A stretch of 64,000 bases of DNA from Arion vulgaris (Eukaryota; Mollusca; Gastropoda; Stylommatophora; Arionidae): positions 17,018,427-17,082,426 of the forward strand of contig CM036767.1 in assembly GCA_020796225.1 (NCBI GenBank), written 5' to 3'. Under the pieces are notes generated by a model, which was given only the letters and a program-made list of their open reading frames with translations, was not told the origin of the DNA and did no database searches. The translations under genes and the position numbers were made by a program. Positions 19,515 through 30,100 of this stretch are shown in pieces; the first letter of the stretch is position 1, and each line of letters starts with the position of its first letter.

Positions 19515-19715
19515 AATGTTCCATTGCCTGAAGGGTCTATGAAATGTTCCTATACCTTAGAATATGAAGGGTTACTTCACATTTCTAGACCTTAGCTCGC
19601 ATTAGGTAGGCGATCCAATTCCTTCTCTCACGTGTAGAACGCCGAGTGTGGAATTGAACATAAAACTCACTTGTGTAAAAGTCGCTAATCGAACGATTAT
19701 GAATTTCTCTAATAG
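19515..19715 (-). mobile_element. S9 SINE (tRNA-derived)
   Basis: The minus-strand head has GATTAGCG and a B-box-like GTTCAATTCC (about 19650), then GAGAGAAGGAATTGG and CTAAGGTCTAGAAATG. The same blocks occur at 48478-48700 on the plus strand. Confidence 0.65.
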
Positions 19716-19814
19716 GTCATACTACTATATGTATATACACGCACATATATATATTTATTTACTTTCTTGTTACTTGTATTAATAGTTGCGTGTGCACAAG
19801 GGAGTACATCTTCT

Positions 19815-20180
19815 TCTTCGTTGCGTTAGTCTGCTGATAGGATCTTGTGGATGTTTGCTGTGAGTTTGTTGCTTCTCAACTCTTTGTATGTTCGCTTGAT
19901 ATGTGTCTTGATTTCTGGTAGTGACACTGGGTGGTTGTGTTGTATCAGTTTTGTTCCTCCTTGCCAGCCTTCTGCTCTCTCATTTCCTGTACGCCACAGT
20001 GGTCTGGTATCCACTGGAGAGTAATTTGATTGTGTTCTGAGAGCTTGTTTAGCTGTACAAGGGAATAACGAGTTTGATCTCTTATCATGCAGAGAGACAC
20101 ATTCAAACTTACGTCTCCAGGTTGAAGGATCTTCTGGCAACACTTTCTAATAGTGTAGGTTTTCTGAGCTTGCATTTAAA
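19815..20180 (-). mobile_element. LINE RNase H fragment (I-b type)
   Basis: One frame gives TLQWIPDHCGVQ, the His-containing RNase H end. A shifted frame gives GNERAEGWQGGTK and then HNHPVSLPEIKTHIKRTYKE, a stretch that follows RNase H in Jockey/I-like elements. At least one frameshift. Confidence 0.7.
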
Positions 20181-20337
20181 TTTCAAATCACTGAAGGATT
20201 CTTGATTGGATGTTATGAAGGGTACAATGCTCTAAGCTGGACCGTCTTCTACTCCAGAACGGACATTGCGGTGACCTATTAACAACTTTCCCGTCAAGCA
20301 GAAGGTAAATGGGACGATTTTCTTCCAGCAGCCAGAC

Positions 20338-20494
20338 CAGTGGCGGTTCGTGCTCATTTTTGTTGGTGGGCCAGACACAAATTTTCGGAAAAATCATGGT
20401 TTTAGGTTAGTTTATATTTTAATTTATAAAATAATAAAAATACGTTACACATTATTTTTGGTGGGGCCTGGCCCTTAATGACGAACCGCCACTG
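20338..20494. mobile_element. hAT MITE, family CAGTGGCGG
   Basis: 157 bp with inverted ends CAGTGGCGGTTCGT and ACGAACCGCCACTG. The 8-bp target duplication is AGCCAGAC at 20330-20337 and AGCCAAAC at 20495-20502 (7 of 8). The interior is AT-rich and non-coding. Confidence 0.9.
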
Positions 20495-20717
20495 AGCCAA
20501 ACATTAATATGTCTTCTTATTCTTCTGCGTTCTCCCGCTGTGATTTCGAGCGTTAGCCATGACGCCTGGTATAACGCTTCTGACTGATGTTTGCGTGAGC
20601 TGCTTTATTATTTGGCTGGCGCTCTCGCCATACAGGCGTGTCTTTGTTCTTATATTCTGTTTCTTGCTATCTATGTCTTTGTCGTCTTCAGAGCTATTCA
20701 TGTTTCTATTATCTATT

Positions 20718-20960
20718 GTCTTTCTCCAGGTGGATGATGGAATTAGGTGTACACTCTTGCCGTTAAGCGTAGGGGTGGGAGCTTTAATTTGAGTTTCAGG
20801 GCCAGATGAATCGCTCTTGTTGTGTTATATCCGTGTTTATTTAGTGAAGTCTTGATATTGTCTATCCATTTTTTCCTTGGTCTTCCCTTCACTCTAGTAC
20901 CTGATCTCTTTTTATTGCATGCTGTTATTGGTGGTTGGTTTGTTTCAGCAACAAAACATT
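20718..20960 (-). mobile_element. RTE-d LINE 3' end
   Basis: On the minus strand it matches 60590-60800 (the PPIAAYIKKRSGTRAKGRPR region and the LKLPPLPL end). Several frame breaks. Confidence 0.75.
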
Positions 20961-21040
20961 ATGTCCATCAGACAGGCACTATCTCTACCAAGCTTCATGA
21001 TAATAAAGATTTTATTGCAAATACTGTCTATTCAAATAAT

Positions 21041-21090
21041 GTAAACATGGAAGACAACATGGAAGACAACATAGAAGACAACATAGGAAA
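21041..21090. repeat. 12-bp tandem repeat
   Basis: Four units of the type GAAGACAACATG. Confidence 0.8.
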
Positions 21091-21234
21091 CAAAATGGAA
21101 CACATATATATTCAATGGAGGTCTCTGTTGCGAGTGGTGAAATTTTACATTGCGTTCTGATAGTTATGTGTTTGAAACCATATTACAATGTTTGGTTTAC
21201 ATGTGCGTTTGTTTCTGGAGATACATATGACTGT

Positions 21235-21515
21235 TGCTGAGGCTACGGAGTTTGTGCTTTGTGCAACACTCTCAGCGATTTTGCAAAGAGTACCCGAGCT
21301 ATATGGACCAACTTATAATCAATAAGGACTGATGAAAGCGTTCCTTACTACACTACTAGTACTACAACTACTACTATTACTACTACTACTGCTGCACTAC
21401 TACGGGACCTCGCAGGCGCTACGGAGTTTGTGCACTGCAGCTGAGATCTTTGTATGTAAAGAAGATCGGAGCATACATGGTTACTCACCGAAGTCCAGTC
21501 AATCAATTTTCCAAC
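21235..21515 (+). mobile_element. Two S8 SINE 3' fragments
   Basis: 21235-21330 and 21405-21515 both show GCTACGGAGTTTGTGC; the second adds ACTGCAGCTGAGATCTTTG and ACATGGTTACTCACCGAAG, the S8 3' region. They are separated by a (TAC)n stretch. Confidence 0.6.
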
Positions 21516-21548
21516 CTCCCAAGAAACTAATACTGTTATTTTTATTAC

Positions 21549-21593
<45 letters not shown>

Positions 21594-22012
21594 CTACTAC
21601 TACACTCACTACTACTACTACTACTACTACTACTTACTCACTGCACTTTATTTCCTACTACTACTATTACTACTATTACTACGCATATTACTACTACTTA
21701 CTCTATACTACTACTATACTGCCTATTACTACTACTACTACTATACTACTCTACTACTCTATTACTACTTACTACGCTACTACTCGTATATCTACTACTA
21801 CTCTACTACTACTACTACTACTACTTACTCATACTATTACTGCTACTACTACTATACTCTACTACTACTACACTTATTACTACTACTACTGTCACTACTT
21901 TACATACCTACTACTACTCACTACATACTACTACATTACTCTACTACTACTACTCATACTATTACTACTACTACTACTACTGACTACTACTTACTACTAC
22001 TTACTATCTACA
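21345..22012. repeat. (TAC)n / (CTA)n-rich region
   Basis: 21345-21400 and 21540-22012 are mostly CTA/TAC triplets with frequent dropped or substituted bases. Frames through it give leucine, threonine and tyrosine runs with no protein meaning. Confidence 0.92.
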
Positions 22013-22014
22013 CT

Positions 22015-22443
22015 TTCAGATGTGGATGATGGAATTAATTGTCTACTCTTTCCGTTAGCGTAGGAGGGAGCGTAGGAGGGACGTGGAGGCGTAGGAGGAG
22101 CGTAGGAGGGAGCGTAGGAGGGAGCGTGGAGGAGCGTAGGAGGGCGTAGGAAGGATGGATGGCTTTAATTTGCGTACTAGGGCCAGATTAGTCGTACTTG
22201 TCTTATATCCGTGTTTATTTAGTGTGGTCTTGATATTGTCTATCAATCTTTTTCTTGGTCTTCCTTCGCTCTGGTAACTGATCTCTTTTATTGTATGCTG
22301 TTAGTGGTGGTTGGTTGTATTCTATTCACATTAAATGTCCAAACCACTGCATTTGTTGTCTTTCAATGTGTTCGGTTCATGAAGTTATGCCCACTCTGTT
22401 TCTGTTGTCCTCGTTTCGTAGGCTGTCTTTACTACTACTAAAA
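22015..22443 (-). mobile_element. RTE-d LINE fragment with internal GGAGGGAGCGTA expansion
   Basis: The flanks match 20718-20960 and 60480-60800. 22062-22150 is a local expansion of a GTAGGAGGGAGC-type unit at a point where the paralogue reads only GCGTAGGGGTGGGAGC. The left part runs into the (TAC)n region and the right end is cut by S1. Confidence 0.75.
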
Positions 22444-22683
22444 GTTAATTTCATATCCTTTACAGGACTTAGCGAATCAACCTAAGCTTTGTAACGCTGT
22501 TTGTGATTTGTCTAGGCATTATTACGTTCAGTAGTTTGCCATTTCTTTCTGAACGGATGGTGCCATCGTCCTTTGTCAAAATCCAGCGAAACAATTTGTA
22601 ACCAAACTGTCTGCAGCGTCATTCCAACTCAGAACGTCGAGGTTAATAGACCGAGTCACTAACCCCTAGACCACAGACGCCAC
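22444..22683 (-). mobile_element. S1 SINE (tRNA-derived)
   Basis: Reverse complement of the family at 501-742. The head lies at the right end (CTAGACCACAGACGCC on the plus strand) with B box region AACTCAGAACGTCG. It interrupts the RTE-d copy. Confidence 0.82.
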
Positions 22684-23400
22684 CACTACTAACTATAGTT
22701 AAATATTATGTAGGATCATTGTAACATTTGCTAAAGATTTCAACAGTTTCTCACTAACGAATCACGTTTCACAACCTGGCTATTGCTACTATAACACACT
22801 TTACAGTCAAACACATACTTACCTGTGATGCTACTACTGCAATTACTTATAACATTCCAAAAACAAAATAGTGGTATAGTAATGTGTACACACTGAAACA
22901 CCCTAATAATCAGAGTTCAAACCTACTTCTGTGTTCAATATAACACGCGCCCACAGTTCTCTACAGACGCCAAGCTACTTATTGCAAATTTCCAACGCTT
23001 ATCTTCAAGTGGTAATGAGACGCCAGCGTACTACGTTTCCTACGCTGACCAAAAACGTTAGTACTATTCGTTGCTGGAAGTTGCATTGACAGAACAGAAG
23101 TAAGTTGTATGCGTTGTTTAGTCACATTTCAATCAGAGCCAGTACCAAACAGCAAAGTGCTAAACACAAAAGCTGCGGATTAATTATTAACTATAAATAT
23201 ATCAATAGATTGACCACCCACGCGACCGGACGTGCGCAGATGCATCCTTTCAAACAATTACACTCTATGTAATACGATAGAAATGCTACGTCAACGACGC
23301 AAATCTTTGTCCTCAAATTCCCGTCTATTAGACGCTTTTCTCAATGAAGTCTTTGTTAATTCATATTTGTTCCTGAACATGTCTTGGAAATATGTTTTCC
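22684..23400. other. No recognised feature
   Basis: About 700 bp of apparently unique sequence. No protein-like frame or repeat family recognised. Confidence 0.5.
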
Positions 23401-23515
23401 AAAACTAAAGTTCAGAAAGCAATGACAAATCGTATAAGTGGTACCTATAAAATCAGAGATTCATTTACTGCGGTTAATGGCTACGCCCTGTAAAGGATAT
23501 ATCACGATTTTAATT
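23400..23515 (+). mobile_element. Dispersed repeat related to 462-840
   Basis: Shares GTTCAGAAAGCAATGACAAA, GTGGTACCTA and TGTAAAGGATAT with the split repeat at the left end of the window. Confidence 0.5.
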
Positions 23516-23577
23516 TTCAAATCTAAAATGCAAATTGTTAGTGTTCTGTGTACATTTTCTGTCGATACTTTCTTGGT

Positions 23578-24150
23578 ATAACCACATAAGAAGATTAGCA
23601 ACAGACAGTACTCATCAAAGAGCAATGCTACTCCGATACACTAAATATACATAGCAGCTGAAAAGCAGAATTCAAATATCTCGGAGTATGTTCACAGCAG
23701 ATGAGATGGACAGAAATCGAGACTAGATGTGACAAATGCAGTGACATACCAACTGACCACTATTAAACATCCAAGCATTACATCAGTCAAGAAACTGATA
23801 ACTGCTATATTCCAACTCTCTGCTATCAGTGCCAAACATGCTGCTGAAACAAGAAAGATTACAACATGTGAAATGAGATGTCTAGTAGCTGTCAACGTTC
23901 AGACTGAGTAGAGACACGAGAATATCAGAAGCATGTTGTCTATACCATGCTATCAGTACATCGAAGCAAGATTCAAGTGGTTGGCCATTTAATGAAATGG
24001 AACACATTTACTACCATCGTGCTATATAATCGACACTCAGGGCGCAGAGCACAGGCAGGCCAACAAGATGGATAGATAAGTCTGGTCCCTGCGAAAGCAT
24101 GGATGTAACTCACACACACTGGCACAAGATAGAAACTTCACAACCTAACT
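23578..24150 (+). mobile_element. RTE-type LINE fragments
   Basis: 23578-23655 matches RTE-c (CCACATAAGAAGATTAGCAA, AGCAATGCTACTCCGATAC). 23660-23910 encodes TNAVTYQLTTIKHPSITSVKKLI and ITTCEMRCLVAV, an RT thumb-type region. 23930-24150 is a further C-terminal piece. All out of frame with each other. The satellite starts just after it. Confidence 0.6.
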
Positions 24151-24196
24151 GGAATGTGGTTAGATAAGATAGATAGATGAAAAAAACGTTCTTGTG

Positions 24197-27100
24197 CTTC
24201 TAGTCTGGAGTGTATGTATCACACAAATGTACTTAGTAGCCGTCCTTCTAGACTGGAGTGTATGTGTCCACACAATGTACTTAGTAGCTGTCCTTCTAGC
24301 ACTGGAGTGTATGTTCACACAAATGTGCTTAGTAGCTGTCCTTCTAGCTGGAGTGTATGTGTCACACAAATGTACTTAGTAGCTGTCCTTCTAGCCTGGA
24401 GTGTATGTGTCACACACAAGTACTTAGTAGCTGTCCTTCTAGCTTGGAGTGTATGTGTCACACAAGTATATAGTAGCTGTCCTTCTAGCCTGGAGTGTAT
24501 GTATCACACAAATGTGCTTAGTAGCTGTCCTTCTAGCCTGGAGTGTATGTGTCACACAAAGTACTTAGTAGCTGTCCTTCTAGCCTGGAGTGTATGTTCA
24601 CACAAGTCTTAGTAGCGTCCTTCTAGCCTGGAGTGCATGTATCACACAAAGTACTTAGTAGCTGTCCTTCTAGCCTGGAGTGTATGTTCACTACAAATGT
24701 ACTTAGTAGCCGTCCTTCTGCCTGGAGTGTATGTATCACCAAATGTACTTAGTAGCTGTCCTTCTAGCCTGGAGTGTATGTGTCACACAAATGTACTTAG
24801 TAGCTGTCCTTCTAGCCTGGAGTGTATGTGTCACACACAAGTACTTAGTAGCTGTCCTTCTAGCCTGGAGTGTATGTGTCACACAAGTACTAGTAGCCGT
24901 CATTCTAGCCTGGAGTGCATGTGATCACACACAAGTACTTAGTAGTGTCCTTCTAGCCTGGAGTGCATGTATCACACACAAGTACTTAGTAGCTGTCCTT
25001 CTAGACTGGAGTGTATGTGTCACACACAATGTGCTTAGTAGCTGTCCTTCTAGCCTGGAGTGTATGTATCACACACAATGTACTTAGTAGCGTCCTTCTA
25101 GCCTGGAGTGTATGTGTCACACAAGTACTTAGTAGCTGTCCTTCTAGCCTGGAGTGTATGTATCACACAAATGTACTTAGTAGCTGTCCTTCTAGCTTGG
25201 AGTGTATGTGTCACACACAAGTACTTAGTAGCTGTCCTTCTAGCTTGGAGTGTATGTGTCACACAAATGTACTTAGTAGTTGTCCTTCTAGCCTGGAGTG
25301 TATGTATCACACAAATGTACTTAGTAGCTGTCCTTCTAGCCTGGAGTGTATGTGTCACACAAATGACTTAGTGCTGTCCTTCTAGACTGGAGTGTATGTG
25401 TCAGACACAAGTACTTAGTAGCTGTCCTTCTAGCCTGGAGTGTATGTATCACACAATGTACTTAGTAGCGTCCTTCTAGCTGGAGTGTATGTATCACACA
25501 AAGTACTTAGTAGCTGTCCTTCTAGCCTGGAGTGTATGTGTCACACACAAGTACTTAGTAGCTGTCCTTCTAGCTGGAGTGTATGTTCACACAAGTACTT
25601 AGTAGCTGTCCTTCTAGCCTGGAGTGTATGTGTCACACAAAGTCTTAGTAGCTGTCCTTCTAGCTGGAGTGTATGTGTCACACAAGTACTTAGTAGCTGT
25701 CCTTCTAGCCTGGAGTGTATGTGTCACACACAAGTACTTAGTAGCTGTCCTTCTAGTCTGGAGTGTATGTGTCACACACAAGTACTTAGTAGCTGTAATT
25801 CTAGCCTGGAGTGTATGTATCACACAAATGTACTTAGTAGCTCGTTCTTCTAGCCTGGAGTGTATGTGTCACACAAAGTACTTAGTAGCTGTCCTTCTAG
25901 CCTGGAGTGTATGTCTCACACAAATGTACTTAGTAGCTGTCCTTCTAGACTGGAGTGTATGTATCACACAAATGTACTTAGTAGCCGTCCTTCTAGCCTG
26001 GAGTGTATGTATCACACAAATGTACTTAGTAGCTGTCCTTCTAGCCTGGAGTGTATGTCTCACACAAATGTACTTAGTAGCTGTCCTTCTAGCCTGGAGT
26101 GTATGTATCACACAAATGTACTTAGTAGCGGTCCTTCTAGCCTGGAGTGTATGTATCACACAAATGTACTTAGTAGCTGTCCTTCTAGCCTGGAGTGTAT
26201 GTGTCACATCAATGTACTTAGTAGCTGTCCTTCTAGCCTGGAGTGTATGTATCACACAAATGTACTTAGTAGCTGTCCTTCTAGCCTGGAGTGTATGTTC
26301 ACACAAGTCTTAGTAGCTGTCCTTCTAGCTGGAGTGTATGTGTCCACACAAGTACTTAGTAGCTGTCCTTCTAGCTTGCAGTGTATGTGTCACACAAATG
26401 TACTTAGTAGCTGTCCTTCTAGCTTGTAGTGTATGTGTCACACAAATGTAGCTAGTAGCTGTCCTTCTAGTCTGGAGTATATGTGTCACACAAATGTACT
26501 TAGTAGCTGTCCTTCTAGCCTGGAGTGTATGTGTCACACAAAGTAGCTGTCCTTCTAGCCTGGAGTGTATGTGTCACACAAAGTACTTAGTAGTTGTTCT
26601 TCTAGTCTGGAGTGTATGTGTCACACAAAGTACTTATAGCTGTCCTTCTAGCCTGGAGTGTATGTGTCACACAAGTACTTAGTAGCTGTCCTTCTAGCCT
26701 GGAGTGTATGTATCACACACAAATGTCTAGTAGCTGTCCTTCTAGCCTGGAGTGTATGTATCACACAATGTACTTAGTAGCTGTCCTTCTAGCTGGAGTG
26801 TATGTATCACACACAAGTCTTAGTAGCTGTCCTTCTAGCCTGGAGTGTATGTGTCACACACAAAGTGCTTAGTAGCTGTCCTTCTAGCCTGGAGTGTATG
26901 TGTCACACACAAGTACTTAGTAGCTGTCCTTCTAGCCTGGAGTGTATGTATCACAATGTACTTAGTAGCTGTCCTTCTAGCTGGATGTATGTGTCACACA
27001 AGTACTTAGTAGCTGTCCTTCTAGCCTGGAGTGTATGTATCACACAAGTACTTAGTAGCTGTCCTTCTAGCCTGGAGTGTATGTGTCACACACAAGTCCT

Positions 27101-30100
27101 TAGTAGCTGTCCTTCTAGCCTGGAGTGTATGTGTCACACACAAGTACTTAGTAGCTGTCCTTCTAGCTTGGAGTGTATGTGTCACACACAAGTACTTAGT
27201 AGCTGTCCTTCTAGCATGGAGTGTATGTGTCACACACAAGTACTTAGTAGCTGTCCTTCTAGCCTGGAGTGTATGTGTCACACAAGTACTTAGTAGCTGT
27301 CCTTCTAGCCTGGAGTGTATGTATCACACACAAGTACTTAGTAGCTGTCCTTCTAGCCTGGAGTGTATGTATCACACAAATGTACTTAGTAGCTGTCCTT
27401 CTAGCCTGGAGTGTATGTGTCACACACAAGTACTTAGTAGCTGTCCTTCTAGCCTGGAGTGTATGTGTCACACAAATGTACTTAGTAGCTGTCCTTCTAG
27501 CCTGGAGTGTATGTGTCACACAATGTACTTAGTAGCTGTCCTTCTAGCCTGGAGTGTATGTATCACACAAATGTACTTAGTAGCCGTCCTTCTAGCCTGG
27601 AGTGTATGTGTCACACACAAGTACTTAGTAGCTGTCCTTCTAGCCTGGAGTGTATGTTTCACACACAAGTACTTAGTAGCTGTCCTTCTAGCCTGGAGTG
27701 AATGTATCACACACAAGTACTTAGTAGCTGTCCTTCTAGACTGGAGTGTATGTGTCACACACAAGTACTTAGTAGCTGTCCTTCTCGCCTGGAGTGTATG
27801 TATCACACAAATGTCTAGTAGCTGTCCTTCTAGCCTGGAGTGTGTGTCACACAAAGTACTTAGTAGCTGTCCTTCTAGCCTGGAGTGTATGTGTCACACA
27901 CAATGTACTTAGTAGCCGTCCTTCTAGCCTGGAGTGTATGTGTCACACAAGTCTTAGTAGCGTCCTTCTAGCCTGGAGTGCATGTATCACACACAAGTAC
28001 TTAGTAGCTGTCCTTCTAGCCTGGAGTGCATGTATCACACACAAGTACTTAGTAGCTGTCCTTCTAGCCTGGAGTATGTTGTCACACAAGTACTTAGTAG
28101 CTGTCCTTCTAGCCTGGAGTGTATGTGTCACACACAAGTACTTAGTAGCCGTCCTTCTAGCCTGGAGTGTATGTGTCACACAAGTACTTAGTAGCTGTCC
28201 TTCTAGCCTGGAGTGTATGTATCACACAAATGTACTTAGTAGCCGTCCTTCTAGCCTGGAGTGTATGTATCACACACAATGTACTAGTAGCTGTCCTTCT
28301 AGCCTGGAGTGTATGTTCACACAAATGTACTTAGTAGTGTCCTTCTAGCCTGGAGTGTATGTATCACACAAATGTATAGTAGCTGTCCTTCTAGCCTGGA
28401 GTGTATGTCATCACACAAGTACTTAGTTGCTGTCCTTCTAGCCTGGAGTGTATGTGTCACACACAAGTACTTAGTAGCTGTCCTTCTAGCCTGGAGTGTA
28501 TGTATCACACAATGTACTTAGTAGCTGTCCTTCTAGCCTGGAGTGTATGTATCACACACAAGTACTTAGTAGCTGTCCTTCTAGCCTGGAGTGTATGTTC
28601 ACACAAAGTACTTAGTAGCTGTCCTTCTAGCCTGGGTGTATGTTCACACACAAGTACTAGTAGCTGTCCTTCTAGCCTGGAGTGTATGTATCACACACAG
28701 TACTTAGTAGCTGTCCTTCTAGCCTGGAGTGTATGTGTCACACAAAGTACTTAGTAGCTGTCCTTCTAGCCTGGAGTGTATGTGTCACACAAAGTACTTA
28801 GTAGCTGTCCTTCTAGCCTGGAGTGTATGTGACACACACAAGTACTTAGTAGCTGTCCTTCTAGCCTGGAGTGTATGTTTCACACACAAGTACTTAGTAG
28901 CTGTAATTCTAGCCTGGAGTGTATGTATCACACAAATGTACTTAGTAGCCGTTCTTCTAGCCTGGAGTGTATGTATCACACACAATGCTTAGTAGCTGTC
29001 CTTCTAGCCTGGAGTGTATGTGTCACACAAAACTTATGTTGACCCTTCTAACTGAGTTATGTATCACATAAGATATACGTTATATGCCATCCTTCTAACT
29101 CTGCAAACTGCTGTATGTCCACACAAGTTGTAGCTGTCCTTCTGGCCTGGAGGTGACATGTGTCAAACTACAAGTACTTATAGCTGTCCTTCTAGCCGGA
29201 GGGTGTGTATCAACTCAAATGTAGTACAGCCAGCCTTCTGCCTGAGGTATGTGTCACACAAGTGTCATGAAGCTGTCCTTCTAGCCTGGAGGTTGTGTAC
29301 ATACAAGTAGCTTAGTAACTGTCCTTCTGAGCTGGAGTTATGTATCACACCAAGTGCTTAGTAGCTGTCCTTCCTGCCTGGGTGTAAGTATCACACACAA
29401 TATTAGTATCGCTGTCCTTCTAGCCTGGAGTGTATGTGTCACTACAAAGTGTCTTTATAGTGTCCTTCTAGCATTCAGTGTTGATCACCTATTCATTTAT
29501 TCTAAGTCCTTCTGCTTAGTAGTGCATGTATCCCAAATGCTCTTAGTAGCTGTCCTTTTCTAGTCTAGATATATCGATGTCCTAACCATAGTATAGTACT
29601 TCCTTCTGAGCCTGGGTGTATGATTCAAGATAGGAGCTGTACCTTCTGCCTGGAAGTATTGTCAACAAGTATAGTAGTTGATTCCTTGCTAGTCTGGAAA
29701 AGAGTGTCACACACAAGTACTTAGTGCTGTCCTTCTGAGCACTGGAGTGTATGTGTCATAAAGTCTAATAGCTGTCCTTCTAGCCTGAGGAGGTGTATTG
29801 TCACATTACAAGTACTAATGCTGTCCTTCGGTAGCCTGGAAATGTTGTATCGCACAGATGTACTTAGTGAGCTTTGTCCTTCTAGACTGGATTTTATTTT
29901 CACCAAAGTCAACAGTAGCTGTACCTTCTCAGCCTGGAGTAATGTCACACTACAAGTGCTCTAGAGCTGTCCTTCCTGAGCCTGAGGGTGTTCAACTGCA
30001 AGATTGTATTTTGCTTAACATTCACACTTAGGAGTGTATTTTATCCAGAATGTACTTAGTAGCTGTCCTTCTAGCCTGGACGTAATTCGTTGTGCACACA

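Noticed and set aside
21332..22063. 243-codon leucine/threonine/tyrosine-rich ORF
   Set aside because: Translation of (TAC)n with S8 and LINE pieces at the ends.
27031..27912. 293-codon ORF, and about 70 other ORFs in the satellite
   Set aside because: The frame is open only because 48 is a multiple of three and the consensus lacks stops in three frames. Equivalent ORFs occur on the other strand and in other frames at the same place.
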